Source of the DNA: Pseudoxanthomonas taiwanensis
Lineage (GTDB): Bacteria > Pseudomonadota > Gammaproteobacteria > Xanthomonadales > Xanthomonadaceae
Direction: 5' to 3'
NCBI RefSeq assembly: GCF_010093135.1
Contig: NZ_PDWK01000025.1
Span: 1-42,002, forward strand
DNA length: 42,002 nt
A model generated the notes under the pieces. That model was not told the origin of the DNA. It ran no database searches and saw only the letters and a program-made list of their open reading frames with translations. The translations under genes and the position numbers were made by a program. Shown in pieces: positions 8,652-15,845 of this stretch. Position 1 is the first letter of the stretch; every line of letters begins with the position of its first letter.

Positions 8652-9227
8652 TTGGATTTCCCCGGCAAACAGAAACTGGTCGAGGCGCTGGATGCGGCCG
8701 TGCGCCTGCGCGAGAAGACCGCGGTCACCGCCCGGCTGCGCCAGGCCCTGTCCAGGCTGTTCGCCGGCGGCGCGGTGGAGCTGCCGCCGGCGGTGCTGGA
8801 GCCGGTGGCCGACCACTACGCGCGCCGCCTGCTGCACCAGAGCCCGGACCTGGGCTACAGCGTCATCGCCATGACCTGGGGGCCCGGCCAGGGCACCCCG
8901 ATCCACGACCACGACGGTTGCTGGTGCGTGGAAGGCGTCTGGCACGGGCGCCTGGCCATCACCCGCTACGAGCCGCTGGAGCGCGACGGCGACCGCTGGC
9001 GCTTCCAGGCCGTGGAGACGCTGGAGGCCGGCCCCGGCTCGGCCGGCAGCCTGATCCCGCCGCACGAATACCACGTCATCCGCAACACCGACCCGGCGGC
9101 GGTGGCCGTCTCGCTGCACGTGTACCAGCACCCGCTGCTGCGCTGCCACGTGTTCGTGCCCGAGCCCGGCGCGGACGGCTGGACCCGGCGCGAGCTGCGC
9201 GAACTGGCCACCGACCCGGCGCGATAG
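8652..9227 (+). CDS. Cysteine dioxygenase type I
   Basis: Mononuclear iron enzyme of the cupin fold, oxidising L-cysteine to cysteine sulfinate. The 191-residue product has the iron ligands H85 and H87 (IHDHDG) and H141 (HEYHVIRN), and the Ser-His-Tyr set S154, H156 and Y158. An arginine at 58 or 59 lies where mammalian enzymes have the substrate-binding Arg60, whereas thiol dioxygenases for mercaptopropionate have glutamine. C92 lies at the spacing of mammalian Cys93, a position said to be glycine in most bacterial enzymes. The start is TTG at 8652 with GGAG seven bases upstream, and no ATG fits better. A palindromic candidate operator precedes it. Confidence 0.85.
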   Translation: MDFPGKQKLVEALDAAVRLREKTAVTARLRQALSRLFAGGAVELPPAVLEPVADHYARRLLHQSPDLGYSVIAMTWGPGQGTPIHDHDGCWCVEGVWHGRLAITRYEPLERDGDRWRFQAVETLEAGPGSAGSLIPPHEYHVIRNTDPAAVAVSLHVYQHPLLRCHVFVPEPGADGWTRRELRELATDPAR

Positions 9228-9248
9228 CCGGTGCCGGCAGGCCCCGGC

Positions 9249-9254
9249 TATACT
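9249..9254 (+). promoter_or_regulatory. -10 element of tRNA-Leu
   Basis: TATACT (five of six consensus bases) ends ten bases before the first base of tRNA-Leu. The -35 hexamer would overlap the cysteine dioxygenase stop and is not well conserved. Confidence 0.5.
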
Positions 9255-9264
9255 TGCCGCGCCG

Positions 9265-9350
9265 GCCGAAGTGGCGGAACTGGTAGACGCAGCGGACTCA
9301 AAATCCGCCGCCCTCAAAGCGTGTGGGTTCGAGTCCCACCTTCGGCACCA
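9265..9350 (+). tRNA. tRNA-Leu (anticodon CAA)
   Basis: An 86-base type II tRNA. The acceptor stem GCCGAAG pairs with CTTCGGC, and the terminal CCA is encoded. The anticodon stem GCGGA/TCCGC holds the loop CTCAAAA, giving anticodon CAA at 9299-9301 (reads UUG). A long variable arm follows, then the T arm with GGTTCGAGTCC. A -10 element lies upstream and a terminator-like hairpin directly downstream, so it is probably its own transcription unit. Confidence 0.97.
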
Positions 9351-9355
9351 TCGGC

Positions 9356-9382
9356 AAGGGCCGGGCCTGTCGCCCGGCCCTT
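9356..9382 (+). terminator. Terminator-like hairpin after tRNA-Leu
   Basis: AAGGGCCGGGC (9356-9366) pairs perfectly with GCCCGGCCCTT (9372-9382) around a five-base loop. Only two T bases end the stem and no long T run follows, so it is a strong hairpin but a weak classical terminator. Confidence 0.55.
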
Positions 9383-9405
9383 CGCGCATCCGCGCCAAGC
9401 CCGGC

Positions 9406-9708
9406 TCACCGGCACCAGGTCCCGCCACCGCGGCCGCCATCGGCGCAGCCGCAGGAGTCGGCCACATGGCCGTCCCGCTCCGGGCCTGGCCGCCGGCGTG
9501 CGGCGTGGATGCAGCGCCAGGTGGCGCGGGCGCCGGCACCCGCGGCCAGCGCCAGGAAACCCGCCGCCACCCACAGCAGCCCGGGCGAGGCCGCCTCCCG
9601 CGGCGTGCCTGCGGCCGGCCCCAGCCAGGACAGGCCGGCCCCCAACAGGGCTCCCAGCAGCAGCGACAGCGCCGTTCCATAGGCGCGCAGCAGACGCATC
9701 CCGCGCAT
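9406..9708 (-). CDS. Small two-helix membrane protein, function unknown
   Basis: Not recognised. The 100-residue product has two hydrophobic segments (about residues 11-30 and 44-60) separated by a short loop. The C-terminal tail is basic, then glycine- and cysteine-rich. The start at ATG 9708 is supported by an excellent ribosome binding site, GGAGGT at 9713-9718 on the minus strand. It is divergent from the DUF3247 gene, with 109 bases between them that show no obvious operator. The strong binding site is the main reason to accept it as real. Confidence 0.5.
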   Translation of the reverse strand: MRGMRLLRAYGTALSLLLGALLGAGLSWLGPAAGTPREAASPGLLWVAAGFLALAAGAGARATWRCIHAARRRPGPERDGHVADSCGCADGGRGGGTWCR

Positions 9709-9817
9709 CACGACCTCCTTCGCCGGCGCAGGCTAGTCGGTCCCGGTCGCAGCCGCTGAGACGTGGCGCTCACGCCGCTCGCGGCAAGCTGCGCGGCGGG
9801 GCCCAAGGGAGCGTGCA

Positions 9818-10102
9818 ATGAACGAACTGCCCGAGAGGATCGTCGAGTCGCAGGAGGAGATCGCGCGCCTGGAGGCGCTGTGCCGGGTGCTGGACGATCA
9901 GGCGCAGGTGCGCCTGCGCCTGGCCGACGGCAGCTACGTGGACGGCGTGGTGGCGGTGCGCCCGAGCATGCAGACCTTCCGCCTGGACGGGCGCGAAGGC
10001 ACCAACGCCCTGCTGCGCCTGGAGCCGCTGTCCGGCACCACGCCGCCACGCTACCTGTGGCTGGATGGCGTGGCCGAGGTCATCCGTCTGGGCACGGCCT
10101 GA
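9818..10102 (+). CDS. DUF3247 Sm-like protein
   Basis: The 94-residue product looks like the DUF3247 family known mainly from Xanthomonadales, of which a Xanthomonas campestris member has a solved structure described as a variant Sm-like fold. After an N-terminal helix (about residues 1-27) comes a beta-rich part, with QVRLRLADGSYVDGVVAV resembling an Sm1-type strand-turn-strand. The biological role is unknown, and RNA binding is only a guess from the fold. AAGGGA upstream of ATG 9818 can act as ribosome binding site. It ends 13 bases from the convergent receiver-domain gene. Confidence 0.7.
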   Translation: MNELPERIVESQEEIARLEALCRVLDDQAQVRLRLADGSYVDGVVAVRPSMQTFRLDGREGTNALLRLEPLSGTTPPRYLWLDGVAEVIRLGTA

Positions 10103-10115
10103 GCGGCCGCCGCGC

Positions 10116-10490
10116 TCAGGCGCGGCCGGCGCCGATGTCGGCGATCTTGTCCACCAGCTCCGCCACCCGGTAGGGCTTGGCGATGAACGCCACCTGCCCG
10201 GGCAGCGGCGGCAGCTGCGAGCGCGGATGGCCCGAGGCCAGCACCACACGGATGCCGGGCCGCAGCGCCAGCGCCTCCTGGGCCAGTTCCACGCCGGAGA
10301 CGCCGTGCGGCATCACCACGTCGCTGAAGACCACGTCCACCGGCCCCTCGCCGCGCAACACGCGCAAGGCCTCGGCGCCGCCGCCGGCCACGGTGACCCG
10401 GAAACCGGCCAGTTCCAGCGCCTCGGCCACCACGTCGCGCAGCAGCAGGTCGTCGTCCACGAACAGCACATGGGTCTGCGATGCACTCAC
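10116..10490 (-). CDS. Single-domain response regulator
   Basis: A 124-residue protein consisting of one receiver domain and nothing else. The acidic pocket is FVDDD, the phosphoacceptor lies in FSDVVMP, and the conserved lysine is in AKPYR. The GTG start overlaps the stop of the upstream kinase gene (GTGA), so the two are almost certainly co-translated partners. Without an output domain it must act by protein contact or as a phosphate relay or sink. The output is unknown. Confidence 0.88.
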   Translation of the reverse strand: MSASQTHVLFVDDDLLLRDVVAEALELAGFRVTVAGGGAEALRVLRGEGPVDVVFSDVVMPHGVSGVELAQEALALRPGIRVVLASGHPRSQLPPLPGQVAFIAKPYRVAELVDKIADIGAGRA

Positions 10491-11707
10491 GCCCTTTCCT
10501 CCCCTTCCGGCGCCGCGTACGGCAGGCACAGCTCCACCCGGGTTCCGCCGCCGGGCCGGCTGGTGATGACCATGCGGCCGCCCGACTGGCACACGAAGCC
10601 GTGCACCTGGCTCAGGCCCAGGCCGCTGCCCTTGCCCACGTCCTTGGTGGTGAAGAACGGATCCATCGCCCGCTCGGCCACCTCCGGCGCCATGCCGATG
10701 CCGGTGTCGCTGACCGCCACGCGCACCTCGCGGCCGCGGCCGGCGCCCTCGGCGCCCGACACCACGCTGGACTCCGCTTCCGCGCCGGCCGCGGCCGCAC
10801 CGGCCACATGGGCGTCGGGACCGGCAATCCCTGTCGTGACCACGATGGTGCCGCCGCCTTCCATGGCATCGCGCGCGTTGAGCACCAGGTTGAGCAGCGC
10901 GGCCTCGAGCTGGCAGGCGTCCACCACCACCGGTAGCTCGCCCGGGGCCAGCCGGTACTCGATGCGGATGGTCTCGTCGCAGGCGCGGCGCAGCCGCGTG
11001 GCCGAGCGCCGCAGCTGCGCGTTCACGTCCAGCCGCTCCGGCGCCAGCGCCTGCCCGCGCGAGAACGACAGCAGCTGGCGGGTCAGCAGCGAGGCATGGT
11101 CGGCGGCGCGGTGGGCCGGCTGCAGCAGCTCGCGGCGGCGCTGCGGATCGTCGCCGAAGCGCCCGACCAGGTCCAGGCTGTTGACGATCACCGTCATCAG
11201 GTTGTTGAAGTCGTGCGCCAGGCCCGCGGTCAGGCGCGCCATCGCCTCCAGGCGCTGGCTGCGCGCCCGCGCCTCGCGCGAGCGCTCCAGCTGCTGCTGG
11301 GCGATGCGGCGCTCGGTGATGTCGCGGGTGACCTTGGCGAAGCCGACCAGCCGGCCGTCGCGGTGGATCGCGTCCACCACCACGCTGGCCCAGAAGCGCG
11401 AGCCGTCCTTGCGCACGCGCCAGCCCTCGGCGGTGTGCCGCCCCTCGCGCGCGGCCTCCTCCAGCGTGCGCTGCGGCAGGCCGCCGGCGCGGTCCTCGGG
11501 CGTGTAGAAGCGTGAGAAGTGCTGGCCGATGATCTCGCTGGCGGTGTAGCCCTTGATGCGCTGCCCGCCCGGATTCCAGCTCACCACGCAACCGTCGCGG
11601 TCGAGCATGTAGATGGCGTAGTCGGTTACGCTCTCGACCAGCAGCCGGAACTGGTCATAGTCGGCGATGGCCCCGCCGCTCCAGACGGGCTGTGGTCGTC
11701 CCTGCAT
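10487..11707 (-). CDS. Soluble PAS-domain histidine kinase
   Basis: A 406-residue kinase without membrane segments. An N-terminal PAS domain covers about residues 15-133, a coiled segment follows, then the dimerisation domain with H165 in LAHDFNN. The ATPase domain shows NLVLNARDAM, DTGIGM and GSGLGLS. An alanine-rich insert of about 35 residues separates the N box from the DTG box. ATG 11707 is preferred over the upstream GTG at 11761 because GGGGGA precedes it by eight bases. It is paired with the single-domain receiver. The signal sensed is unknown, though the PAS type is common in soil bacteria. Confidence 0.88.
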   Translation of the reverse strand: MQGRPQPVWSGGAIADYDQFRLLVESVTDYAIYMLDRDGCVVSWNPGGQRIKGYTASEIIGQHFSRFYTPEDRAGGLPQRTLEEAAREGRHTAEGWRVRKDGSRFWASVVVDAIHRDGRLVGFAKVTRDITERRIAQQQLERSREARARSQRLEAMARLTAGLAHDFNNLMTVIVNSLDLVGRFGDDPQRRRELLQPAHRAADHASLLTRQLLSFSRGQALAPERLDVNAQLRRSATRLRRACDETIRIEYRLAPGELPVVVDACQLEAALLNLVLNARDAMEGGGTIVVTTGIAGPDAHVAGAAAAGAEAESSVVSGAEGAGRGREVRVAVSDTGIGMAPEVAERAMDPFFTTKDVGKGSGLGLSQVHGFVCQSGGRMVITSRPGGGTRVELCLPYAAPEGEERA

Positions 11708-11858
11708 GGACTGGATCCCCCGGGGTGATTGCAGGAATTGGAGGATTTTGGCGGCCGGCACCGTGAAGGCAGCGTTGTGGAAGCCTGTCGGTCTGCGGTT
11801 TCACGCGCGGTTGCCGGCCGCGGCCACAGGCTGGCCTTCCCCGCATTCCGGTGAGCGC

Positions 11859-12467
11859 ATGCGCCAGGCCCTGCTGATCGTGGACATGATCAACCGCTTC
11901 GATTTCGAGGGCGGCGCGGCGCTGCTGCGCGCCACGCGGCCGGTGGCGCCGCGCATCGGCGCGCTGGCCCGCCGCTTCCGCGCCGCGAGCGCGCCGGTGG
12001 TCTACGGCAACGACAACTTCCTGGACTGGCGCGGCGGTTTCGCCGACCTGGTGGCCAGCTGCGCCGGCGAAGGCGTGGGCGGCGCGGAGATCGTGCGCCA
12101 CGTGCTGCCGGAGGCGCGCGACCGCTTCGTGCTCAAGCCCCGCCACTCCGGGTTCCTCGATTCGCCGCTGGAGCTGCTGCTGCGCCAGCTGCGGGTGCGC
12201 CGGGTGGTGGTCACCGGCATCGCCGCCGATTCCTGCATCCTGATCACCGCGCACGACGCGCACATGCGCCAGCTGCAGGTGCAGGTGCCGCGCGACTGCG
12301 TGGCGGCGCAGACCGTCGCGCGCCGCGACCGTGCGCTGGCGCTGATGCGGGATGCCTTCGGGATCGACGTGCGCGGAGCGCGCACGGTGCGTCTTGTCGC
12401 GGATGCGGCCGGCCGCGGCCGCGGTGCCGGCGCCGGGAGGCGCCGGCGGAATCAGGCCACGCCGTAG
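11859..12467 (+). CDS. Isochorismatase-like cysteine hydrolase
   Basis: A 202-residue hydrolase of the isochorismatase/nicotinamidase superfamily. The catalytic triad is complete: D9 in LIVDMIN, K93 in LKPRHSGF and C126 in IAADSCIL. The substrate cannot be read from sequence, and nicotinamidase, N-carbamoyl-amide or other amide hydrolase activity is possible. The C-terminus ends in a basic Arg/Gly/Ala-rich tail. It is divergent from the PAS kinase and overlaps the convergent small gene by 16 bases. ATG 11859 is used, with GTG 11851 as an alternative. Confidence 0.82.
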   Translation: MRQALLIVDMINRFDFEGGAALLRATRPVAPRIGALARRFRAASAPVVYGNDNFLDWRGGFADLVASCAGEGVGGAEIVRHVLPEARDRFVLKPRHSGFLDSPLELLLRQLRVRRVVVTGIAADSCILITAHDAHMRQLQVQVPRDCVAAQTVARRDRALALMRDAFGIDVRGARTVRLVADAAGRGRGAGAGRRRRNQATP

Positions 12468-12673
12468 TGGCGCGCCACGTCCCGGGCGAGCAGCCGCTCG
12501 GCCAGCTGTTCGAGCGCCATCACCCGCACCGTGCCCACCTGGGGCAGGCGCAGCAGGCGCTCGACGTAGATCTCGCGTCCCTGCTCGGTTTCCAGCATGC
12601 ACCGGGTGAACCCGTGCGGGACCACGCCGCGGGACCCGTCCTTGCTCCCGCCGACATACAACACGATGGACAT
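12452..12673 (-). CDS. Conserved-looking small protein, function unknown
   Basis: Not recognised. The 73-residue soluble product begins MSIVLYVGGSKDGSRG and ends with a helical ELAERLLARD-type segment. ATG 12673 is chosen because GAGGT lies nine bases upstream. A longer frame from 12721 has no such support. Its 3' end overlaps the cysteine hydrolase gene on the other strand by 16 bases. Confidence 0.5.
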   Translation of the reverse strand: MSIVLYVGGSKDGSRGVVPHGFTRCMLETEQGREIYVERLLRLPQVGTVRVMALEQLAERLLARDVARHYGVA

Positions 12674-12775
12674 TTCGGCCGTACCTCTTACTGCCTTGTA
12701 CCGTTTCCGGTCGATGCGCACAGTGTGCCGGCAGGCACGTTAGTTCTCCGTGCAACCAAAGTTAGAGGCGGTGTG

Positions 12776-12806
12776 TTGCCGCAAGCGGTACGGGCGGTTG
12801 CGGCAA
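12776..12806. repeat. Perfect 9-bp inverted repeat
   Basis: TTGCCGCAA (12776-12784) and TTGCGGCAA (12798-12806) form perfect arms around a 13-base loop. It lies just beyond the 3' end of the HEXXH membrane protein gene and about 100 bases upstream of the small minus-strand gene. It may stabilise or end the upstream transcript, or act as an operator. There is no T tract. Confidence 0.4.
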
Positions 12807-12820
12807 GGTGAACGCGTCGT

Positions 12821-13267
12821 TCAGGCGCGCGCCCACGGCCACCAGCCGCGGCCGTGCATGGCGTAGCGGTCGGCCGCGCGCTCGAACGGATTGCGCACCG
12901 ACACGCCGCCGCACAGCAGGTACAGCGGCACGAACAGCGGTCCCAGCACCATGTACTGGTAGACGTGCGCGCGCTCGTGGTCGCCCAGGCGCACGGCGGG
13001 ATGGCGGCAGCGGCCGGCGCGGTGCTCGTAGGTGGCACAGCGCGCCTCCAGGTCCGGGCCGGTGGCCAGGATCACGTTGCCCAGGGTGAGCGCCCCGCCC
13101 GGGCCCCACGGACACCGGGCGAACAGCAGCGCGCATTCCCCGCGCGCCAGGCGCGGCCGCGCGCCCAACGGCACCAGGACCAGGCCGGCCAGCAGGCCCG
13201 CCAGCGTCCACGGCAGGGCCCAGAGCATCCCGGCCGCCAGTGCCAGCGCGCGCAGCCGCCTGCGCAC
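12821..13267 (-). CDS. Small membrane protein with HEXXH motif
   Basis: A 148-residue product with an N-terminal hydrophobic region (about residues 8-34) and the zinc-protease-like motif HERAH (H97, E98, H101). A second hydrophobic stretch (VLGPLFVPLYLLCGG) follows, then NPFERAADRYAMH, where the glutamate or aspartates might supply a third ligand. No established family is assigned. Protease activity is an inference from the motif only. The start at GTG 13267, five bases after the PspC-domain gene, is the best available and implies a two-gene operon. Confidence 0.6.
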   Translation of the reverse strand: MRRRLRALALAAGMLWALPWTLAGLLAGLVLVPLGARPRLARGECALLFARCPWGPGGALTLGNVILATGPDLEARCATYEHRAGRCRHPAVRLGDHERAHVYQYMVLGPLFVPLYLLCGGVSVRNPFERAADRYAMHGRGWWPWARA

Positions 13268-13272
13268 CGGGC

Positions 13273-13479
13273 TCAGTCCGATTCGTTGGGCATCAGCAGC
13301 CACAGGATCAGGTAGACCAGGATGCCCGGGAACGCCGCCGAGGCGATGGACACGACCACGTAGAGGATGCGCAGCAGGGTCGAGTTCCAGCCGAAGCGGC
13401 GGGCGATGCCGCCGATGACGCCGGCGATCATGCGGTCGTTGAGCGAACGTGCCAGACCGGTATTCGGGGTTGCGCTCAT
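13273..13479 (-). CDS. PspC-domain small membrane protein
   Basis: A 68-residue protein made of a single PspC domain. A polar N-terminus leads to LNDRMIAGVIGGIARRFGW, followed by one long hydrophobic helix (about residues 36-62). PspC domains occur in envelope-stress proteins, but no pspA, pspB or pspF is nearby, so a phage-shock role is not implied. ATG 13479 is preferred over GTG 13491 because GGAG lies six bases upstream. It is followed closely by the HEXXH protein gene. Confidence 0.8.
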   Translation of the reverse strand: MSATPNTGLARSLNDRMIAGVIGGIARRFGWNSTLLRILYVVVSIASAAFPGILVYLILWLLMPNESD

Positions 13480-13730
13480 GGCCGACTCCACGGGAAACCT
13501 GGCCCGAGTCTAGCGCTGCCCCGCGTCCACGCGCAGTTGATGCAGGCGTTCGCGCAGCCATTCACCCGCCGACCGTTCAGGCTGGCCCGGGCAGGCCGCG
13601 CCACGGGCGCCCGGTGGGGCTGCCGCGGCTGCCGGCCTGTCCGATGAAGTCCCCGGCGCTGCCGTGCAGGCCACGGCACCACGCATGCGGTACTGGGCAC
13701 CGGAGGCCGGTCGCGTGCGGCGCTGGCGCC
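13480..13730. other. Intergenic stretch after phaC
   Basis: No convincing gene. A 58-codon minus-strand frame (13510-13686) ends in a plausible helical tail (WLRERLHQLRVDAG), but it has no good ribosome binding site and begins with low-complexity Ala/Gly/Pro sequence. It is mentioned but not called. No clear promoter for the PspC-domain gene was seen. Confidence 0.4.
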
Positions 13731-14789
13731 CTATCTGGCCGCCAGCCAGCCGTGGATCGCCGCCGGCACCTCGCGCTGGGCGCGGCTGGAGACGTAGATG
13801 CCGATGTGGCCGCCGCGGAAGCCCAGCTCGGTGTAGTCGCGCGTACCGACCAGGTCGCGCAGTGCGCGCGAGGCCGCCGGCGGCACCAGGTGGTCCTGTT
13901 CGGCGTAGACGTTCAGCACCGGCATGTCGATGAAGCCCAGGTCCACCGCCTGGCCGCCGATGCGCGCGGTGCGGTTGACGAAGGCGTTGCCCTGGTAGAA
14001 CTGCTTGACGAAGTCGCGGAACGCCTCGCCCACCTGGTCGGGCGAGTCGAAGATCCACTTCTCCATGCGCAGGAAGTCCTCCACCGCCTTCGCGTCGCCC
14101 AGCGCGTCCACCAGGCCCACGTACTTCTGCAGGTTCAGGCGGAACGGCTTGAGCATCAGGTAGCTGGCGTTCATCAGGTCCGCCGGCACGTTGCCCAAGG
14201 CGTCCACGAACAGGTCCACATCCAGCCCGCGCACCCAGTTGGAGAGCATGTTGTCCGGGGTGTGGAAGTCCACCGGCGTGACCATGGTCACCAGGTTGCG
14301 CACCTTCCCCGGATGCAGCGCGCTGTAGCACAGCGACAGCGCCCCGCCCTGGCACACACCCAGCAGGTTGACCGGGCCGCCGTGCAGGCCCGCCAGGTGG
14401 TCCACGGCGCCGTCGATGTAGCGGTTGATGTAGTCGTCCAGGGTCAGGAAGCGGTCCGAGCGGTCCGGATAGCCCCAGTCCAGCACGTACACGTCCACGC
14501 CCAGCGCCAGCAGGCCGCGCACCAGCGAGCGGTCCGCCTGCAGGTCCACCATGTAGGGCCGGTTGACCAGCGCGTAGACGATCAGCAGCGGCGGGCCGGA
14601 CACCGGCCCCTCGGCGGCGAAGCGGTACAGCACCACCTTGCCGTCGCGCCAGACCTCCTGGCGCGGGGTGGCGCCATAGTCCACCTGGCCGACCTGCGCC
14701 AGCACGCGCGCGCCCTCGGCCAGGCGCTGCTGGAACTCCCAGGCCTCGCGCGCCAGCGCGACCGGATCCAGGCGCAGCGGACCGCTCAC
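13731..14789 (-). CDS. phaC: Class III PHA synthase catalytic subunit
   Basis: Polymerises 3-hydroxyacyl-CoA into polyhydroxyalkanoate together with PhaE. The 352-residue length and the pairing with phaE mark class III. The modified lipase box is GVCQGG with nucleophile C146. D299 in AEQDHLVPP and H328 in GGHIG complete the triad. The N-terminus matches class III proteins from about residue 1. Its ATG overlaps the phaE stop by four bases, so the two subunits are translationally coupled. Hydrolase and dehydrogenase genes for 3-hydroxybutyrate lie about 2-5 kb away. Confidence 0.94.
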   Translation of the reverse strand: MSGPLRLDPVALAREAWEFQQRLAEGARVLAQVGQVDYGATPRQEVWRDGKVVLYRFAAEGPVSGPPLLIVYALVNRPYMVDLQADRSLVRGLLALGVDVYVLDWGYPDRSDRFLTLDDYINRYIDGAVDHLAGLHGGPVNLLGVCQGGALSLCYSALHPGKVRNLVTMVTPVDFHTPDNMLSNWVRGLDVDLFVDALGNVPADLMNASYLMLKPFRLNLQKYVGLVDALGDAKAVEDFLRMEKWIFDSPDQVGEAFRDFVKQFYQGNAFVNRTARIGGQAVDLGFIDMPVLNVYAEQDHLVPPAASRALRDLVGTRDYTELGFRGGHIGIYVSSRAQREVPAAIHGWLAAR

Positions 14790-15781
14790 CGGGCACGTCC
14801 TCCGCGCCCGCGCGGCGCGGCCTTGGCCGCGGCCCGGGCGCCGGGCTGCTTCGTGGCAGCGGCCCTGGACACGGCCTTCTTCGCGGTGGCGGCCTTCTTC
14901 GCCGGCGCGGACTTGCGCGCGGCGGGCTTCTTCGTGGCGGCAGGCCGTTTCGCGGCGGCCCTGCTGCCGGCCGGCGCCGCGGGGGCCGCGGAGCTTGCCC
15001 GGCCGTCACCGCCGGCGTGGCGGCCGGCGCGCATGGCACGTTCCAGCTCGGCCACCTTGCGGTGCACCGCGTCCAGCTCGCTGCGCCCGGGCAGGCCCAG
15101 CAGCGCGCCCAGCAGCTCCACCTCGCGCTGCAGGCCCAGGCGCAGGCGCATCTGCGCGTTGGTCATGGCGGCGAAGGCCTGGCCGAACTCCGGGGTCAGG
15201 GCCAGTTCGGCCCAGGCGTCCTCGGCCGCGTCGATCCACAGGTCGAACAGGGCGCGGGCCGATTCCAGCGGGGTACCGGTCTCCTCGCGCTCGGCCAGGC
15301 GCCGCTCGAACAGCTCGAAGGCGCGCTGCCCGGCGCGCTCCAGGTGTCCGGCGAAGTCCTGGCTGCGCTGCTCCCATTCCTGCCAGGCGCGGGCCAGCGC
15401 CTGCAGGCGCTCCTGGTGCTCGCGCGCCGGGCCGAAGGCCGGCTGCCGCAACCAGTGCTCCTGCTGCTCGCGCAGCGGGCGCAGCAGGCCTTCCAGCAGC
15501 GGGCGCACCTGGCGCAGCCAGTCGCCGGACAGGCCCGGCAGGCCGCGCAGCATGGCGAACGGATCGGCGGCCTCGCCGCCCAGCGCCTCGCGCCAGGCCT
15601 GGGCGATCTCGGCCGGGCTGCCGCCCCCGGCGAACCGGGCGGCCAGGCGCTGCATGCGCCCGTACCAGTCCAAGGCGGCCAGGTCCGGCCCCTGCCGGTC
15701 AACGCCGGCCAGCCCGCTCCAGGTTTCCCAGTACTGCCGCAGCAGCGACTCCAGGTCGCCGGCGGCCTTCGCCTCGGCCAT
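14786..15781 (-). CDS. phaE: Class III PHA synthase subunit PhaE with basic tail
   Basis: Non-catalytic partner needed for class III PHA synthase activity. The 331-residue product has the PhaE pattern near its N-terminus (LLRQYWETWSGL) and a long helical, glutamine- and glutamate-rich middle. From about residue 264 it ends in a Lys/Ala/Pro-rich tail of some 68 residues with repeats such as PAATKKPAARK and APAKKAATAKK. That tail resembles histone H1-like DNA-binding domains and the C-terminus of the Pseudomonas phasin PhaF. GGAGG precedes ATG 15781. It is the first gene of the phaEC pair. Confidence 0.9.
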   Translation of the reverse strand: MAEAKAAGDLESLLRQYWETWSGLAGVDRQGPDLAALDWYGRMQRLAARFAGGGSPAEIAQAWREALGGEAADPFAMLRGLPGLSGDWLRQVRPLLEGLLRPLREQQEHWLRQPAFGPAREHQERLQALARAWQEWEQRSQDFAGHLERAGQRAFELFERRLAEREETGTPLESARALFDLWIDAAEDAWAELALTPEFGQAFAAMTNAQMRLRLGLQREVELLGALLGLPGRSELDAVHRKVAELERAMRAGRHAGGDGRASSAAPAAPAGSRAAAKRPAATKKPAARKSAPAKKAATAKKAVSRAAATKQPGARAAAKAAPRGRGGRAR

Positions 15782-15801
15782 GTGCCCTCCGTATTGCGCC
15801 G

Positions 15802-15807
15802 ATCTTA
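15802..15807 (-). promoter_or_regulatory. Possible -10 element of phaEC
   Basis: On the minus strand TAAGAT (five of six consensus bases) lies 20 bases before the phaE start, leaving room for a short leader with GGAGG. The -35 region is GC-rich and not recognisable. Confidence 0.3.
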
Positions 15808-15845
15808 GCAGCGGGCGCGGGCCGCGGCGCGGGCACCGGGCACGG

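Noticed and set aside
9271-9759. A 162-codon plus-strand reading frame beginning MAELVDAADSKSAALKACGFES
   Set aside because: It starts inside tRNA-Leu and its opening residues are simply the translated tRNA, a well-known source of false proteins.
13510-13686. A 58-codon minus-strand frame downstream of phaC
   Set aside because: It has no ribosome binding site, a low-complexity N-terminal half and no recognised similarity. Only its short C-terminal helix looks protein-like.
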